From Lentisphaerota bacterium (GTDB lineage: Bacteria; Verrucomicrobiota; Kiritimatiellia; CAIQIC01; Lenti-01), in NCBI GenBank assembly GCA_012511885.1, contig JAAZFE010000014.1, forward strand, positions 1-50,661: a stretch of DNA of 50,661 nucleotides. The letters are read 5' to 3'. The position numbers and the translations under genes were made by a program. Shown here piece after piece: positions 26,685 through 34,822 of this stretch. Under the pieces are notes generated by a model that was not told the DNA's origin, did no database searches, and was given only the letters and a program-made list of their open reading frames with translations. Position 1 is the stretch's first letter. Each line of letters begins with the position of its first letter.

Positions 26685-26894
26685 CTGGATTATTCATCAA
26701 CATGGATGAAAGTATTGTTATTTGCTGCAGGACAGTATGATGCGGAAATAATCATGAAAAAACCGGTTTTCATCCATGTTGACCCATGGCGCGACGATTC
26801 CAACCCGTCTGCTTTGTTCTGCGGGGTTCGCAGTATGTCCATACAGCTTCACCCCGCACGCATCTGGACCGGACTTGTCGCGTGCATAATCCAG
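26685..26894 (+). repeat. Dispersed 210-bp repeat, copy B (best ends)
   Basis: The ends CTGGATTATTCA and TGCATAATCCAG are inverted over 12 bp with one mismatch. CAACATGGATGAAA near the left recurs inverted as TTTCATCCATGTTG 60 bp later. The right half forms TGCGGGGT...ACCCCGCA around GTATGTCCATAC. The core GCGACGATTCC is at 26791-26801. It sits between the convergent patatin-like and rpsT genes. Confidence 0.88.
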
Positions 26895-26937
26895 GTTAGG
26901 GGGAAGGCGCTGGCGCGCCAAAGAGAGGGGGGGAAAC

Positions 26938-27207
26938 TTATTCCGCGGCGGCTTTGCGCAGGGCGGCGGCGGCGCGCGCTTTGCGGCGGATGGCCGCGTT
27001 CTTGTGGATGGTGCCTTCCTTGGCGGCCTTGTCCAATGTAGAACAGAACGCGCGATAGGCCTCGAGAGATTTGGGCTGATCGGCAGATTCGACCGCGGCC
27101 ACCATCGTCTTGCGGCTGGCTTTGACGGCGCGCTTGCGGCGGATGTTTCGTCCGCGAGCTTTTTCGGATGTACGGATGCGCTTTGCGGCGCCTTTGGTGT
27201 TAGCCAT
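26938..27207 (-). CDS. rpsT: 30S ribosomal protein S20
   Basis: This 89-residue, highly basic helical protein binds 16S rRNA early in 30S assembly. MANTKGAAKRIRTSEKARGR, KASRKTMVAAV and KGTIHKNAA-like EGTIHKNAAIRRKARAAA are S20 signatures. The start ATG 27207 follows GAGGAG closely. The longer frame reaching 27279 has no family similarity and is rejected. The gene stands alone with its own good promoter and is convergent with the patatin-like gene across repeat copy B. Confidence 0.97.
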   Translation of the reverse strand: MANTKGAAKRIRTSEKARGRNIRRKRAVKASRKTMVAAVESADQPKSLEAYRAFCSTLDKAAKEGTIHKNAAIRRKARAAAALRKAAAE

Positions 27208-27244
27208 GAGTGTGCTCCTCTTCCAATTCGTAAAATGTGCGGTC

Positions 27245-27272
27245 AGTGTAGCGAGGGATGGGGGGATGTCAA
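27245..27272 (-). promoter_or_regulatory. rpsT promoter
   Basis: On the minus strand TTGACA (27272-27267), 16 bp, then TACACT (27250-27245). The predicted start site lies about 30 nt before the rpsT ATG. Confidence 0.7.
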
Positions 27273-27404
27273 CGGCCAAATCTGCGAAAAATTTGCCGTC
27301 CGATTGAGAGGGAAACTCGTGTCAGTCCGCGGCGGGGCTTGCGGTGGGGGGCGGAAAATCGCATAGTGGGAGCCGCAAATGTTGAACGTGCGTGAGACAC
27401 ATCC

Positions 27405-28157
27405 ATGGAACAGCAAATCCAGAAAAATTTGAATGTGGCCGGAGAGCCGGCCTGGCGGCAGTATGCCCGCCTGGTGGTGGGCGGTGGGGGGCTGGGCGCT
27501 CTGCTGCGCCATGAGCTGGTGACGGGGTGTTTCGGTAATTGCCCGGGGGCGTTGGGGCTTTGGCTGCGGCGCAAGCTGTATCCGGGTTTGCTGGGCGCCT
27601 GCGGGCGCGGCCTGATTGCGGGCAGCCAGGTGACGATCCGCGGCGCGGCGCGCATCCGTTTGGGCAACAATGTGGCGCTGGACAACAATGTGGTGCTGGA
27701 TGCGCGCGGGGACAACGCAGAAATTGTGCTGGGCGACAATGTGCTGGTTTCGCGCAATACGATCATCCGCGCGAGGAACGGGCGGATCGTGATCGGCGAG
27801 GGCAGCGACATCGGCGCGAACTGCCTGCTGGCGACCGACAGCTCGCTGGAGATCGGCCGCGAGGTGCTGCTGGCGGCGTATGTGTATGTGGCGGCGGGGG
27901 GCAACCACCGCTATGACGATGTGTCGCGGCCGATCATGCAACAGGGTTTCGTGAGCAAGGGGGGGGTGCGCATCGGCGATGATGTGTGGATCGGGACGCA
28001 CTCGACGGTGCTGGATGGCGTGACGGTGGGCCCGGGGAGCGTGGTGGGGGCGCATTCGCTGGTCAACCGGTCGCTGGCGGAGCGCAGCGTGGCCTGGGGG
28101 GTGTCGGCCGTCCGGCGGCATGAACGCGGGGCGACAGGAGCCGAACCCTCCGCATGA
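27405..28157 (+). CDS. Left-handed beta-helix (hexapeptide) acyltransferase
   Basis: The product has 250 residues. From about residue 70 it shows hexapeptide turns (IRLGNNVALDNNVVLDARGD; IVIGEGSDIGANCLLATDSS; VRIGDDVWIGTHSTVLDGVT; VGPGSVVGAHSLVNRSL), the signature of LbH acetyltransferases. An insert with NHRYDD near 165-170 contains the likely catalytic His, as in CoA-dependent sugar O-acetyltransferases. The N-terminal 65 residues (ARLVVGGGGLGALLRHELVT) are a non-repeat cap. It overlaps the next gene by four bases (ATGA). With the FrhB-like and DegT genes it fits surface-sugar modification. Confidence 0.85.
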   Translation: MEQQIQKNLNVAGEPAWRQYARLVVGGGGLGALLRHELVTGCFGNCPGALGLWLRRKLYPGLLGACGRGLIAGSQVTIRGAARIRLGNNVALDNNVVLDARGDNAEIVLGDNVLVSRNTIIRARNGRIVIGEGSDIGANCLLATDSSLEIGREVLLAAYVYVAAGGNHRYDDVSRPIMQQGFVSKGGVRIGDDVWIGTHSTVLDGVTVGPGSVVGAHSLVNRSLAERSVAWGVSAVRRHERGATGAEPSA

Positions 28158-29554
28158 GTTCCGCCGCGACAGAACATGCCGCGGATGACGCCGCGGCGGC
28201 TGCCGGAATTCCGTTGGACGCGCCATTTTTGAGTATTGGGTTCAGCGCGCACGAGCTGTGCACCCGGTGCGGAAGCTGCATCGGGGTGTGTCCCGAGAAC
28301 GCGATCGAGCTGGATGAGCGGAAATTCCCCCGGTTGATTCCGGAGCGTTGTACGCGCTGCGGTCTGTGTGCGGTGGTCTGTTCAGGGGCGGAGGTGCGCT
28401 ACGCGGATTTGTCGGAGCAGGTGTTCGGCAACCGCGTGGCGGACAGCGGCTTTGACGGGCAGGTGAGCAAAATCTATGTGGGCCACGCGGCCGACGAACG
28501 TTTGCGTTCGGGCGGGGCGGGGGGGGGGCTGGCGACCGCGCTGCTGTGGCATCTGCTGCGGACCGGCGCGGTGGACGGCTGCATGGCCACGCGCATGAAT
28601 GGCGAACGCCCGTGGGAGGCCGAGCCCTTTCTGGCCGCCACGCTCGAGGATTTGCTGGCCAGCCAGGGCTCGCGCTACGCGATTATTCCCATGAACCAGC
28701 TCTGGAGCCAAATGCGGGGGCAGTCCGGCAAGTACGCGGCGGCCATTCTGCCGTGCCAAACGCATGGCTTCCGGCTGCTGCAAAAGGCGGATCCTGAACT
28801 GGCCTCGAGGGTCACCGCGGTGGTGGGGCTGTTTTGCGGGGGATCGCTTGAGCCGGTGCTGGCGCGCGAAATGCTGGCGGTACGGGGAATCCGGCGGGAC
28901 GAGGTGAGCGATTTCAAATTCCGCGGCGGCAAGTGGCCTGGACAGATGCAGGCGGTGCTCAAGGACGGCCGGGTGCGTCCGCTGCATTACTCGAACTACA
29001 AGGACGGGGCCTACAACTATCTGACATCGCTGTATATGCCGGAGCGCTGTCAGACCTGTCTGGACGGTTCGAACGAGTATGGCGACGTGGCGGTGAGCGA
29101 CGCGTGGACCCGCGACGAACAGGGCGAGTATAAATTCAAGGCCCACTCGCGCCTGCTGGTGCGCACGCCGCGCGGCGCGGAGCTGGTGCGCGCCGCGCAG
29201 GAGGCGGGGGATATTGTCCTGCACGATGTCTCGGCAGACCCAAATTATCTGACGCACCGCTTGCAGACGCGCAGGAAGGGGTCGCTGGCGCCTTTGCGGG
29301 TCGAGCGTTGGCGCAAGGCGGGGCGGCGCGTTCCGGCGTATGACCGGGGGACGCCGGATGACGCGACCTTCAAGGAGCGGATGATGGAACGGATGTCGTC
29401 GGCCTTGCTGCGGGCGGGGAAATGGCGGCCGTTCCGGATCGCGGTGATGGGGCTGCTGACTTCGGTTTGGGCGGTGCCGTTGATTACGGTGCGGCTGTGG
29501 CTGAAGAAGCGCAAGTATCTGCGGCGGGCCAAGCGCAAGGCTTCGGCATCCTGA
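28154..29554 (+). CDS. FrhB/FdhB-like iron-sulfur protein
   Basis: The product has 466 residues. An N-terminal 2[4Fe-4S] ferredoxin domain carries Cys36/39/42/46 and Cys66/69/72/76 (CTRCGSCIGVCP and CTRCGLCAVVC). It is followed by FrhB_FdhB N- and C-terminal regions (VYVGHAADERLRSGGAGGGL is IYVGHAAD.. in this protein; VVGLFCGGSLEP; KFRGGKWPG; CQTCLDGSNEYGDVAVSDAW). Such proteins reduce or oxidise flavin or F420-linked substrates, and many lie in polysaccharide gene sets rather than beside hydrogenases. The C-terminal helix (FRIAVMGLLTSVWAVPLITV) suggests membrane contact. Its neighbours point to the polysaccharide type. No hydrogenase subunit genes are nearby. Confidence 0.85.
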   Translation: MSSAATEHAADDAAAAAGIPLDAPFLSIGFSAHELCTRCGSCIGVCPENAIELDERKFPRLIPERCTRCGLCAVVCSGAEVRYADLSEQVFGNRVADSGFDGQVSKIYVGHAADERLRSGGAGGGLATALLWHLLRTGAVDGCMATRMNGERPWEAEPFLAATLEDLLASQGSRYAIIPMNQLWSQMRGQSGKYAAAILPCQTHGFRLLQKADPELASRVTAVVGLFCGGSLEPVLAREMLAVRGIRRDEVSDFKFRGGKWPGQMQAVLKDGRVRPLHYSNYKDGAYNYLTSLYMPERCQTCLDGSNEYGDVAVSDAWTRDEQGEYKFKAHSRLLVRTPRGAELVRAAQEAGDIVLHDVSADPNYLTHRLQTRRKGSLAPLRVERWRKAGRRVPAYDRGTPDDATFKERMMERMSSALLRAGKWRPFRIAVMGLLTSVWAVPLITVRLWLKKRKYLRRAKRKASAS

Positions 29555-29694
29555 CCGGGGGGGGCGTTGTTCCGATTGGCCCGGGGCTCGGCGATGCCCG
29601 GCGAGGTGGAAAGTGCCTGTAGTTTGGGCGTGATCTCGGGGCGGGGGTGTGGCATGGTGTGGCGCGTGTTTTTTATTCCCCAAGGAGCAAAACG

Positions 29695-30810
29695 ATGAGA
29701 GTACCCCTATTGGATTTGAAGCCGCAGTATGAACAGATTCGGGCCGAGGTGGAACCAGCGCTGCTGGAGGTGTGCCGCTCGCAAGCTTTTATCTTGGGGC
29801 CCAAGGTCGAGTCCTGCGAACGGGCGGTGGCGGACTATTGCGGCGCGACCTTCGGGGTGGGGGTGACTTCGGGATCGGATGCCCTGCTGCTGGCGCTGAT
29901 GGCGGAAGACATCGGCCCCGGCGATGAAGTGATTACGACGCCGTACACATTTTTCGCGACGGTGGGCGCCATTTCCCGGGTGGGCAGCAAGCCGGTGTTT
30001 GTGGACATTGATCCGGTGACCTACAATCTGGATGTGAGCCAACTGGAGGCGGCGGTGACCCCGCGCACCAAGGCGATCATTCCGGTGCACCTGTACGGGC
30101 AGATGGCGGACATGGACGGCGTGATGGCCGTGGCCCGCAAGCACAACTTGATTGTGATCGAGGATGCGGCCCAGGCCATCGGGTCGGAGTGGAAGGGGCG
30201 GCGGGCGGGCAGCATAGGTGATTACGGTTGTTTTTCGTTTTTCCCGTCCAAGAATCTGGGTTGCTTTGGGGACGGCGGCATGATGACGCTGCAGGACACG
30301 GAGAAGACCCGCAAGACGGTGATTTTGCGCAACCACGGATCGGATCCGAAGTACTATCACCATTTGATCGGCGGCAATTTCCGTCTGGATGTGCTGCAGG
30401 CGGTGGTGGTGGAGATCAAGTTGAAGTATCTGGACGGCTGGACCGCGGCGCGGCAGGCGAATGCGGCCCGCTACGGCCGTCTTTTCGGCGCGACCAGCCT
30501 GTTGAGCGAGGAGCGGGTTTCGCTGCCGGAGGCCGGGGATGACCGGCACATCTACAACCAGTATGTCATTCGCGCGGAGCGCCGCGACGAGCTGATGGCC
30601 CATCTGCGCGAAAACGATGTCGGTTGCGAGATCTATTATCCGGTGCCGTTGCACTTGCAGGCCTGCTTCAAGGATCTGGGCCACCAGCCCGGCGATTTCC
30701 CCGAGAGCGAGAAGGCCGCGAGCGAAACCCTGGCGCTGCCGATTTATCCGGATCTGACCGATGACATGGCGGCGCGGGTGGTGGAGGTGATCGAAAACTT
30801 CTATCGCTGA
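29695..30810 (+). CDS. DegT/DnrJ/EryC1/StrS-family sugar aminotransferase
   Basis: This 371-residue PLP enzyme transfers an amino group to a nucleotide-linked keto sugar. The PLP lysine is Lys186 (FSFFPSKNLGCFGDGGM). EDAAQAIGSEWKGRR (with Asp157) and TSGSDALLLALMA contact the cofactor. The start is ATG 29695, eight bases after AAGGAG; the frame opens earlier but without family similarity. The length is normal. It follows the FrhB-like gene after 140 bp without a gene. It probably makes an amino sugar such as a 3- or 4-amino hexose for surface glycans, together with the acyltransferase upstream that could N-acetylate the product. Confidence 0.93.
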   Translation: MRVPLLDLKPQYEQIRAEVEPALLEVCRSQAFILGPKVESCERAVADYCGATFGVGVTSGSDALLLALMAEDIGPGDEVITTPYTFFATVGAISRVGSKPVFVDIDPVTYNLDVSQLEAAVTPRTKAIIPVHLYGQMADMDGVMAVARKHNLIVIEDAAQAIGSEWKGRRAGSIGDYGCFSFFPSKNLGCFGDGGMMTLQDTEKTRKTVILRNHGSDPKYYHHLIGGNFRLDVLQAVVVEIKLKYLDGWTAARQANAARYGRLFGATSLLSEERVSLPEAGDDRHIYNQYVIRAERRDELMAHLRENDVGCEIYYPVPLHLQACFKDLGHQPGDFPESEKAASETLALPIYPDLTDDMAARVVEVIENFYR

Positions 30811-30829
30811 GCGATGGGAGGATCCTCTC

Positions 30830-30857
30830 TTGCTTGAAAGCGGAGATGATGTATATT
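30830..30857 (+). promoter_or_regulatory. Possible promoter of the Lys/Ala-rich protein gene
   Basis: TTGCTT at 30830-30835 and TATATT at 30852-30857 are 16 bp apart, 52 bp before an ATG that has a strong AGGAGG site. Confidence 0.5.
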
Positions 30858-30909
30858 TGGGGCCAATTGTTCAATAGAGAATAACCACCCGCAAACAGGA
30901 GGTAAAAAA

Positions 30910-31434
30910 ATGAAGAAAGTTGCATTGTGGACACTCACCGTTCTTTTCGCGCTGACCATGAATTCGTCGGCTTGGTGGTGGCGCAAAGCCGCTGCCGAGG
31001 ATGAATCGGCCGCCAAAACCGAACAGGTTGTCGAGAAGAAGGCGGAAAAGAAGGTAGAGAAGGCCGAGAAGAAGGCGGCCCAAAAGACGCGAAAGGGCGC
31101 CAAGAAGGCTGATTGCGCCGAGAAAAAGGCCAAGAAAGCCGACGCCGAGGTAGAGAAAAAGGCCAAGAAGGCCGACGCCAAGGCGGAGACCGCTGACAAG
31201 AAGGCCAAACAGTCCGGGAAAAAGGCGGATGCCGAGGTAGAGAAGAAGGCGAAGAAGGCCGACGCCAAGGCCGAAACCGCCGGGAAGAAGGCTAAGCAGG
31301 CTGAAAAGAAAGCCGATGCCGAGGCCGGGAAGAAAGCCAAGAAAGCTGAAACCAAGGTAGAGAAGAAGGTCAAGAAGGCGGCGGAAGCCGTTGAAGAGGC
31401 CGTCGAAGCGCCGGTGGAGGCCGCAACGGAATAG
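30910..31434 (+). CDS. Secreted Lys/Ala/Glu-rich repetitive helical protein
   Basis: The product has 174 residues. A signal peptide (MKKVALWTLTVLFALTMNSS, then AWWWRK) is followed by an almost pure Lys-Ala-Glu-Asp helix. A unit of about 29 residues, KKADAEVEKKAKKADAKAET plus DKKAKQSG, is repeated nearly exactly once and then partly again. The C-terminus turns acidic (AAEAVEEAVEAPVEAATE). I do not recognise a family. The composition resembles histone H1-like or TolA-like stalk regions, so an envelope spacer or polyanion-binding role is possible but unproven. AGGAGG lies seven bases before the ATG. The gene has its own likely promoter and a strong terminator, which suggests high expression. Confidence 0.75.
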   Translation: MKKVALWTLTVLFALTMNSSAWWWRKAAAEDESAAKTEQVVEKKAEKKVEKAEKKAAQKTRKGAKKADCAEKKAKKADAEVEKKAKKADAKAETADKKAKQSGKKADAEVEKKAKKADAKAETAGKKAKQAEKKADAEAGKKAKKAETKVEKKVKKAAEAVEEAVEAPVEAATE

Positions 31435-31459
31435 CCGACGATCGGTTCCGCAGGCAAGA

Positions 31460-31493
31460 CCCCGACCGGTTGGGGCCGGTCGGGGGCTTTTTT
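31460..31493 (+). terminator. Strong Rho-independent terminator
   Basis: CCCCGACCGG pairs perfectly with CCGGTCGGGG across the loop TTGGGG and is followed by GCTTTTTT. It closes the Lys/Ala-rich gene 26 bp after its stop. Confidence 0.9.
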
Positions 31494-31515
31494 CCCGAAG
31501 TTTGCGAGCAGGATC

Positions 31516-32340
31516 ATGAGTAAAGATTTGGGCGCCATTCTGGAGGGTTGGGATTACGATCCCGACGAAGTGCGGGCGCGCTATGTCCGGGCTGCCGACG
31601 GCTCGCGGCAGATTCAGTTGCGCCTGGATCTGGGCGTGTTTCAGATGCGTTGCGACGGGCGGCCCGACGGGCTGCTGCCGAAGGGTCATACATCATTGCG
31701 GGACTTTTATTTCGCAGAAGAGGCGAAAGCGGCCAACGAGGTTTTGCCCTATTACCTGGAAGACGGCGACTGCGCCGAGCTGCAGCAGGAAGTCATGCAG
31801 TATTATTACCGCATGATGGCCTATCGGGCGTTGGGCGACCTGGGCGGGGTGATCCGCGACAGCGAACACATTTTGGACCTGATTGATCTGGCGTCGGAGT
31901 ACGCTGAAAACGATGAGACGGCCTGGCAGTTTATCCAGTTGTATCCGTATATGCGGATGATGAACATCCGGGCGCAAGCCGAGCTGGACATGAAGCAGGG
32001 GCTGTTCGACAAGGCGGAGCGGATCGTAAAAGAAGCGATCACGGACCTCGAACAGTTTTATCTGGAAAACTATGAAGCGCCCGCGGAAGAGGATGGCGAG
32101 ATGCTGAACTCGCAGGAGTTGGCGTCGCTGAAGGAACTGCTGGAAGAACTGGACAAGCGGCGTCCGCGCAGCGAGCAGGAGACTCTCGAAGAGGAGTTGG
32201 CGCAGGCGGTGGCGCTTGAACATTATGAGAAGGCCGCGTTTCTGCGGGATCGGCTCAAGGGGCTGCAGGCGCTCGGCGGGCGGCCGTCGTCCTCCAAAAA
32301 GCGCATTCGTCCGCCGGGAGGCCGGGAGAGCTCCTCTTGA
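31516..32340 (+). CDS. Unknown protein with C-terminal UVR motif
   Basis: The product has 274 residues and no signal peptide. The only recognisable part is the UvrB/UvrC (UVR) motif near residues 220-255 (LEEELAQAVALEHYEKAAFL then RDRLKGL). The rest is acidic and helical (QEVMQYYYRMMAYRALGDLG), possibly TPR-like. UVR motifs mediate protein pairing in UvrB/C but also occur in McsA and in uncharacterised proteins, so DNA repair should not be assumed. The tail is basic and Ser-rich. The stop overlaps a TTG start of the following gene, suggesting coupling with that secreted protein. Confidence 0.7.
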   Translation: MSKDLGAILEGWDYDPDEVRARYVRAADGSRQIQLRLDLGVFQMRCDGRPDGLLPKGHTSLRDFYFAEEAKAANEVLPYYLEDGDCAELQQEVMQYYYRMMAYRALGDLGGVIRDSEHILDLIDLASEYAENDETAWQFIQLYPYMRMMNIRAQAELDMKQGLFDKAERIVKEAITDLEQFYLENYEAPAEEDGEMLNSQELASLKELLEELDKRRPRSEQETLEEELAQAVALEHYEKAAFLRDRLKGLQALGGRPSSSKKRIRPPGGRESSS

Positions 32341-34067
32341 AGCTGATGAGCAGGCCGGCATGGCTCCGCCGGGGACGGGCAGCGGCGGTGCTGGGTTTGC
32401 TTTGGGGTGGAGGGGCGCAGGCGGCGGATGCTCCCGCTCGCCTGTATCAGGGGGAGGGGGGATGGGTGGCGGTTCAGGGGCTTGGCGCCGATGAAGTTTT
32501 GACGGACGGGGCTTGGGCCCGCGAGGGGAATCTCTGGATTGGCCGGTTGACCGGTGACGCAGAGATTTTGCGCCGCCCCGATGTGGAGAAGCGGGAGTTG
32601 CCTCTGGCGGCAGGGTTTTTGCCGTCAGCCCGCAATGCGTTTGGATCGTGCCTGATCCGTTCGCTGTCCATTCGCTATGAATCGCAGATTCGCGCGCGCG
32701 GCTGGACACTGCTCTTTCCCCTTGAAGACCAGCCGCTCGAGTTCCGACCGCTCGAATTGGCCCATGATGTGAAGGTGCCCGTGCGTTTCTTGATCGAGGA
32801 CGTGGACCGCGGCGAGCTTTGGGAACTGCATCCCGAACGGTCGGGGCGCGAGGGCGGACTGTTTGCCCAGAAGAAAGGCGATGCCCAGATCTATGCCGGT
32901 TTGCTGGATGAGGGTCAGTTGGAATGGCATGTGATGATTGTGCGCGGCAACGAGGATCGCCGCATTATCCAGAACCGGGTCATTATTTTGGAGGGACCGC
33001 CGCGACGTTTGCGTTTCCGCATGCTGGTGGAAAGCGGTGTCGAGGGCGTCCCCCTGTTGCAGGAAGAACTGCCCCCGGCCCTGGTGACTTGGCGCGAGGG
33101 AGTGGCGGTTGGTTTGATGATGGACCTGGCGGAGCCGCGCCGCTATCGGATCATTCCGGACGAGGATGGATGGATGGGGCTGGAGTTTGATTTGGCGTTG
33201 ACACCTTCCACTGGAAATTTTCCGGGCAGCGCCACGCTTTCACTCGAAGCAGATGCCTGGCCGGCCAAAGACATGGATCAGGCCTTGGCCCGGGCGGAGG
33301 AGCATTTGGCGGTCCTCGGCGCAAAGACGGCGCTGCCCGAGGATGTGCTGAACGGCAATTGGAGCAAGGTGATTCAGTTTGAGCCCGCCACATTCACGTT
33401 GAGTCATCCGGGCGGGTTTCCAGATGACGGCGACGCGTTGCATTATCTGCTCATGCGAATGTCGGGGTTGTTCCCGGACGCGGACTGGGCGGCCAGCGCG
33501 TTTTTATGTGCGGCTTTGAATGCTGAAGGTCAAACTACTATTCGCCGCGGGGGTGACACTGCGGTGGTGTTGGTCAATCCGGATCCCGACCTGCGCACGC
33601 CGTTGGAGATCGGGCAGAACCGCGGGCTGACTCTCCTGAGCCGGATTTTGCGAGCGGAGCCGGCGGCAGTCTGGATCCGGGCACTGGGCTCGGTGTCGGG
33701 TCTTGATCATCATTCGCGCTCCCTTTATCTCTGCGACTATCCGGCCGTTTGGAACGAAGAGGACCGGTCGAGCATCGGGGTGGAGGTGGGGCACGCCGAG
33801 GTCGAGTTGATTTTTTCGCTGGCGTGCGTGTTGCGCGAACGAGGCATCGCCCTGCTGGTGGAGGATACGGGGCCGCTCGCGCCATTTACGTGCGCACCGG
33901 CCGACGCTCTCGTGTGCCGCAGCAGTGATCCCGGTGAAATGCGCCGGCAGAAAACGCTGGCGGGGGGACGTCCCGTGTTTTGGATTCCGGAGATACCGGA
34001 GCCTCATGCGAAAGCGCTGGCGCGGGAGCTTGAGCTGATTCAGCTCGATGGGAATTCGACCCGATAG
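32337..34067 (+). CDS. Unknown secreted protein of 576 residues
   Basis: I do not recognise this protein. An N-terminal signal-like segment (RRGRAAAVLGLLWGGGAQAA) leads into a mostly soluble protein with beta-rich stretches (VPVRFLIEDVDRGELWELHP; RVIILEGPPRRLRFRMLVES) in the first 330 residues and a mixed second half. Two starts are possible: TTG 32337, which overlaps the previous stop and has GGGAG eight bases away, or ATG 32346 (MSRPAWLRRGR), which gives a tighter signal peptide. Cysteines are few. It is convergent with hypB 20 bp downstream. Its link with the UVR-motif gene rests on the overlap only. Confidence 0.6.
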   Translation: MKLMSRPAWLRRGRAAAVLGLLWGGGAQAADAPARLYQGEGGWVAVQGLGADEVLTDGAWAREGNLWIGRLTGDAEILRRPDVEKRELPLAAGFLPSARNAFGSCLIRSLSIRYESQIRARGWTLLFPLEDQPLEFRPLELAHDVKVPVRFLIEDVDRGELWELHPERSGREGGLFAQKKGDAQIYAGLLDEGQLEWHVMIVRGNEDRRIIQNRVIILEGPPRRLRFRMLVESGVEGVPLLQEELPPALVTWREGVAVGLMMDLAEPRRYRIIPDEDGWMGLEFDLALTPSTGNFPGSATLSLEADAWPAKDMDQALARAEEHLAVLGAKTALPEDVLNGNWSKVIQFEPATFTLSHPGGFPDDGDALHYLLMRMSGLFPDADWAASAFLCAALNAEGQTTIRRGGDTAVVLVNPDPDLRTPLEIGQNRGLTLLSRILRAEPAAVWIRALGSVSGLDHHSRSLYLCDYPAVWNEEDRSSIGVEVGHAEVELIFSLACVLRERGIALLVEDTGPLAPFTCAPADALVCRSSDPGEMRRQKTLAGGRPVFWIPEIPEPHAKALARELELIQLDGNSTR

Positions 34068-34087
34068 CGAGCGGCAGCGAACCGGGC

Positions 34088-34822
34088 TCAACCGCGAGTT
34101 TTGAGCCACTCCAGCCAATCGGCGAAACTCTCGCCGGTCTTGGCGGAGAGTTCGATGATTTCGGCGCGGGGGGCCACCTGGCGGATATTGGCCAGGGCGG
34201 CTTCACGATCAAACTCTACAGCTTCGGCCAGGTCCATCTTGGTGACGAGCACCAGGTCGGCTTTGAGGAACATGACGGGATATTTGAGGGGTTTGTCTTC
34301 GCCTTCGGTGACGGAGAGGAGGACGACGCGGCGCCTTTCGCCGAGGTCGTAGGAGGCGGGGCAGACGAGGTTGCCGACGTTCTCGATGAAGAGCAGGCGC
34401 AGATTGCTGGTGTCGAGCTGTTCGAGGACATGCATGACCATGTGGGCATCGAGATGGCAGGTGGCGCCGGTGGTTATTTGGATGGCCTGGGCGCCGGTGG
34501 TCCGCAGACGGGCGGCGTCGTTGTCGGTCTGGAGATCACCGACAATGGCCGCGGCGTGGGGGAGGTCGCGCAGGGTGCGTTCAAGAAGCGCCGTTTTGCC
34601 TGATCCGGGGGAGGACAGCAAGTTGATGACGTCGAGATTTTTGGCGCGGAACCAGCCCCGGTTTTGGTCGGCATAGCGCTGGTTGGCGGCCAGGGCCGAT
34701 TTTTGGACTTCGATGGTGCGCGACGGCGCATGGTCATGGCTGTGACCGTGGCCATGTTCGTGTTCATGGTCGTGGTCGTGATCGTGGTTGTGGGGGTGGC
34801 CGCAGCCGCAGTTTTCACACAT
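34088..34822 (-). CDS. hypB: Hydrogenase/urease nickel-incorporation GTPase HypB
   Basis: This 244-residue SIMIBI GTPase delivers Ni2+ to [NiFe]-hydrogenase precursors with HypA. The N-terminal MCENCGCG has the CxxCGC high-affinity Ni site (Cys2, Cys5, Cys7). A His-rich tract (HNHDHDHDHEHEHGHGHSHD) follows and could store nickel. The P-loop is SSPGSGKTALLE (Gly73-Thr77), TKMDL is the guanine-specificity motif, and the G-domain metal site Cys122-His123/Cys154 (TCHLDAH, NLVCP) is intact. It overlaps hypA by eight bases. No hydrogenase or urease structural gene occurs in the window. Confidence 0.95.
   Translation of the reverse strand: MCENCGCGHPHNHDHDHDHEHEHGHGHSHDHAPSRTIEVQKSALAANQRYADQNRGWFRAKNLDVINLLSSPGSGKTALLERTLRDLPHAAAIVGDLQTDNDAARLRTTGAQAIQITTGATCHLDAHMVMHVLEQLDTSNLRLLFIENVGNLVCPASYDLGERRRVVLLSVTEGEDKPLKYPVMFLKADLVLVTKMDLAEAVEFDREAALANIRQVAPRAEIIELSAKTGESFADWLEWLKTRG

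Noticed and set aside
28154-29554. F420-reducing hydrogenase subunit working with HypAB
   Set aside because: No hydrogenase large or small subunit genes are near. The neighbours are an acyltransferase and a sugar aminotransferase, which fit the polysaccharide-type FrhB relatives.
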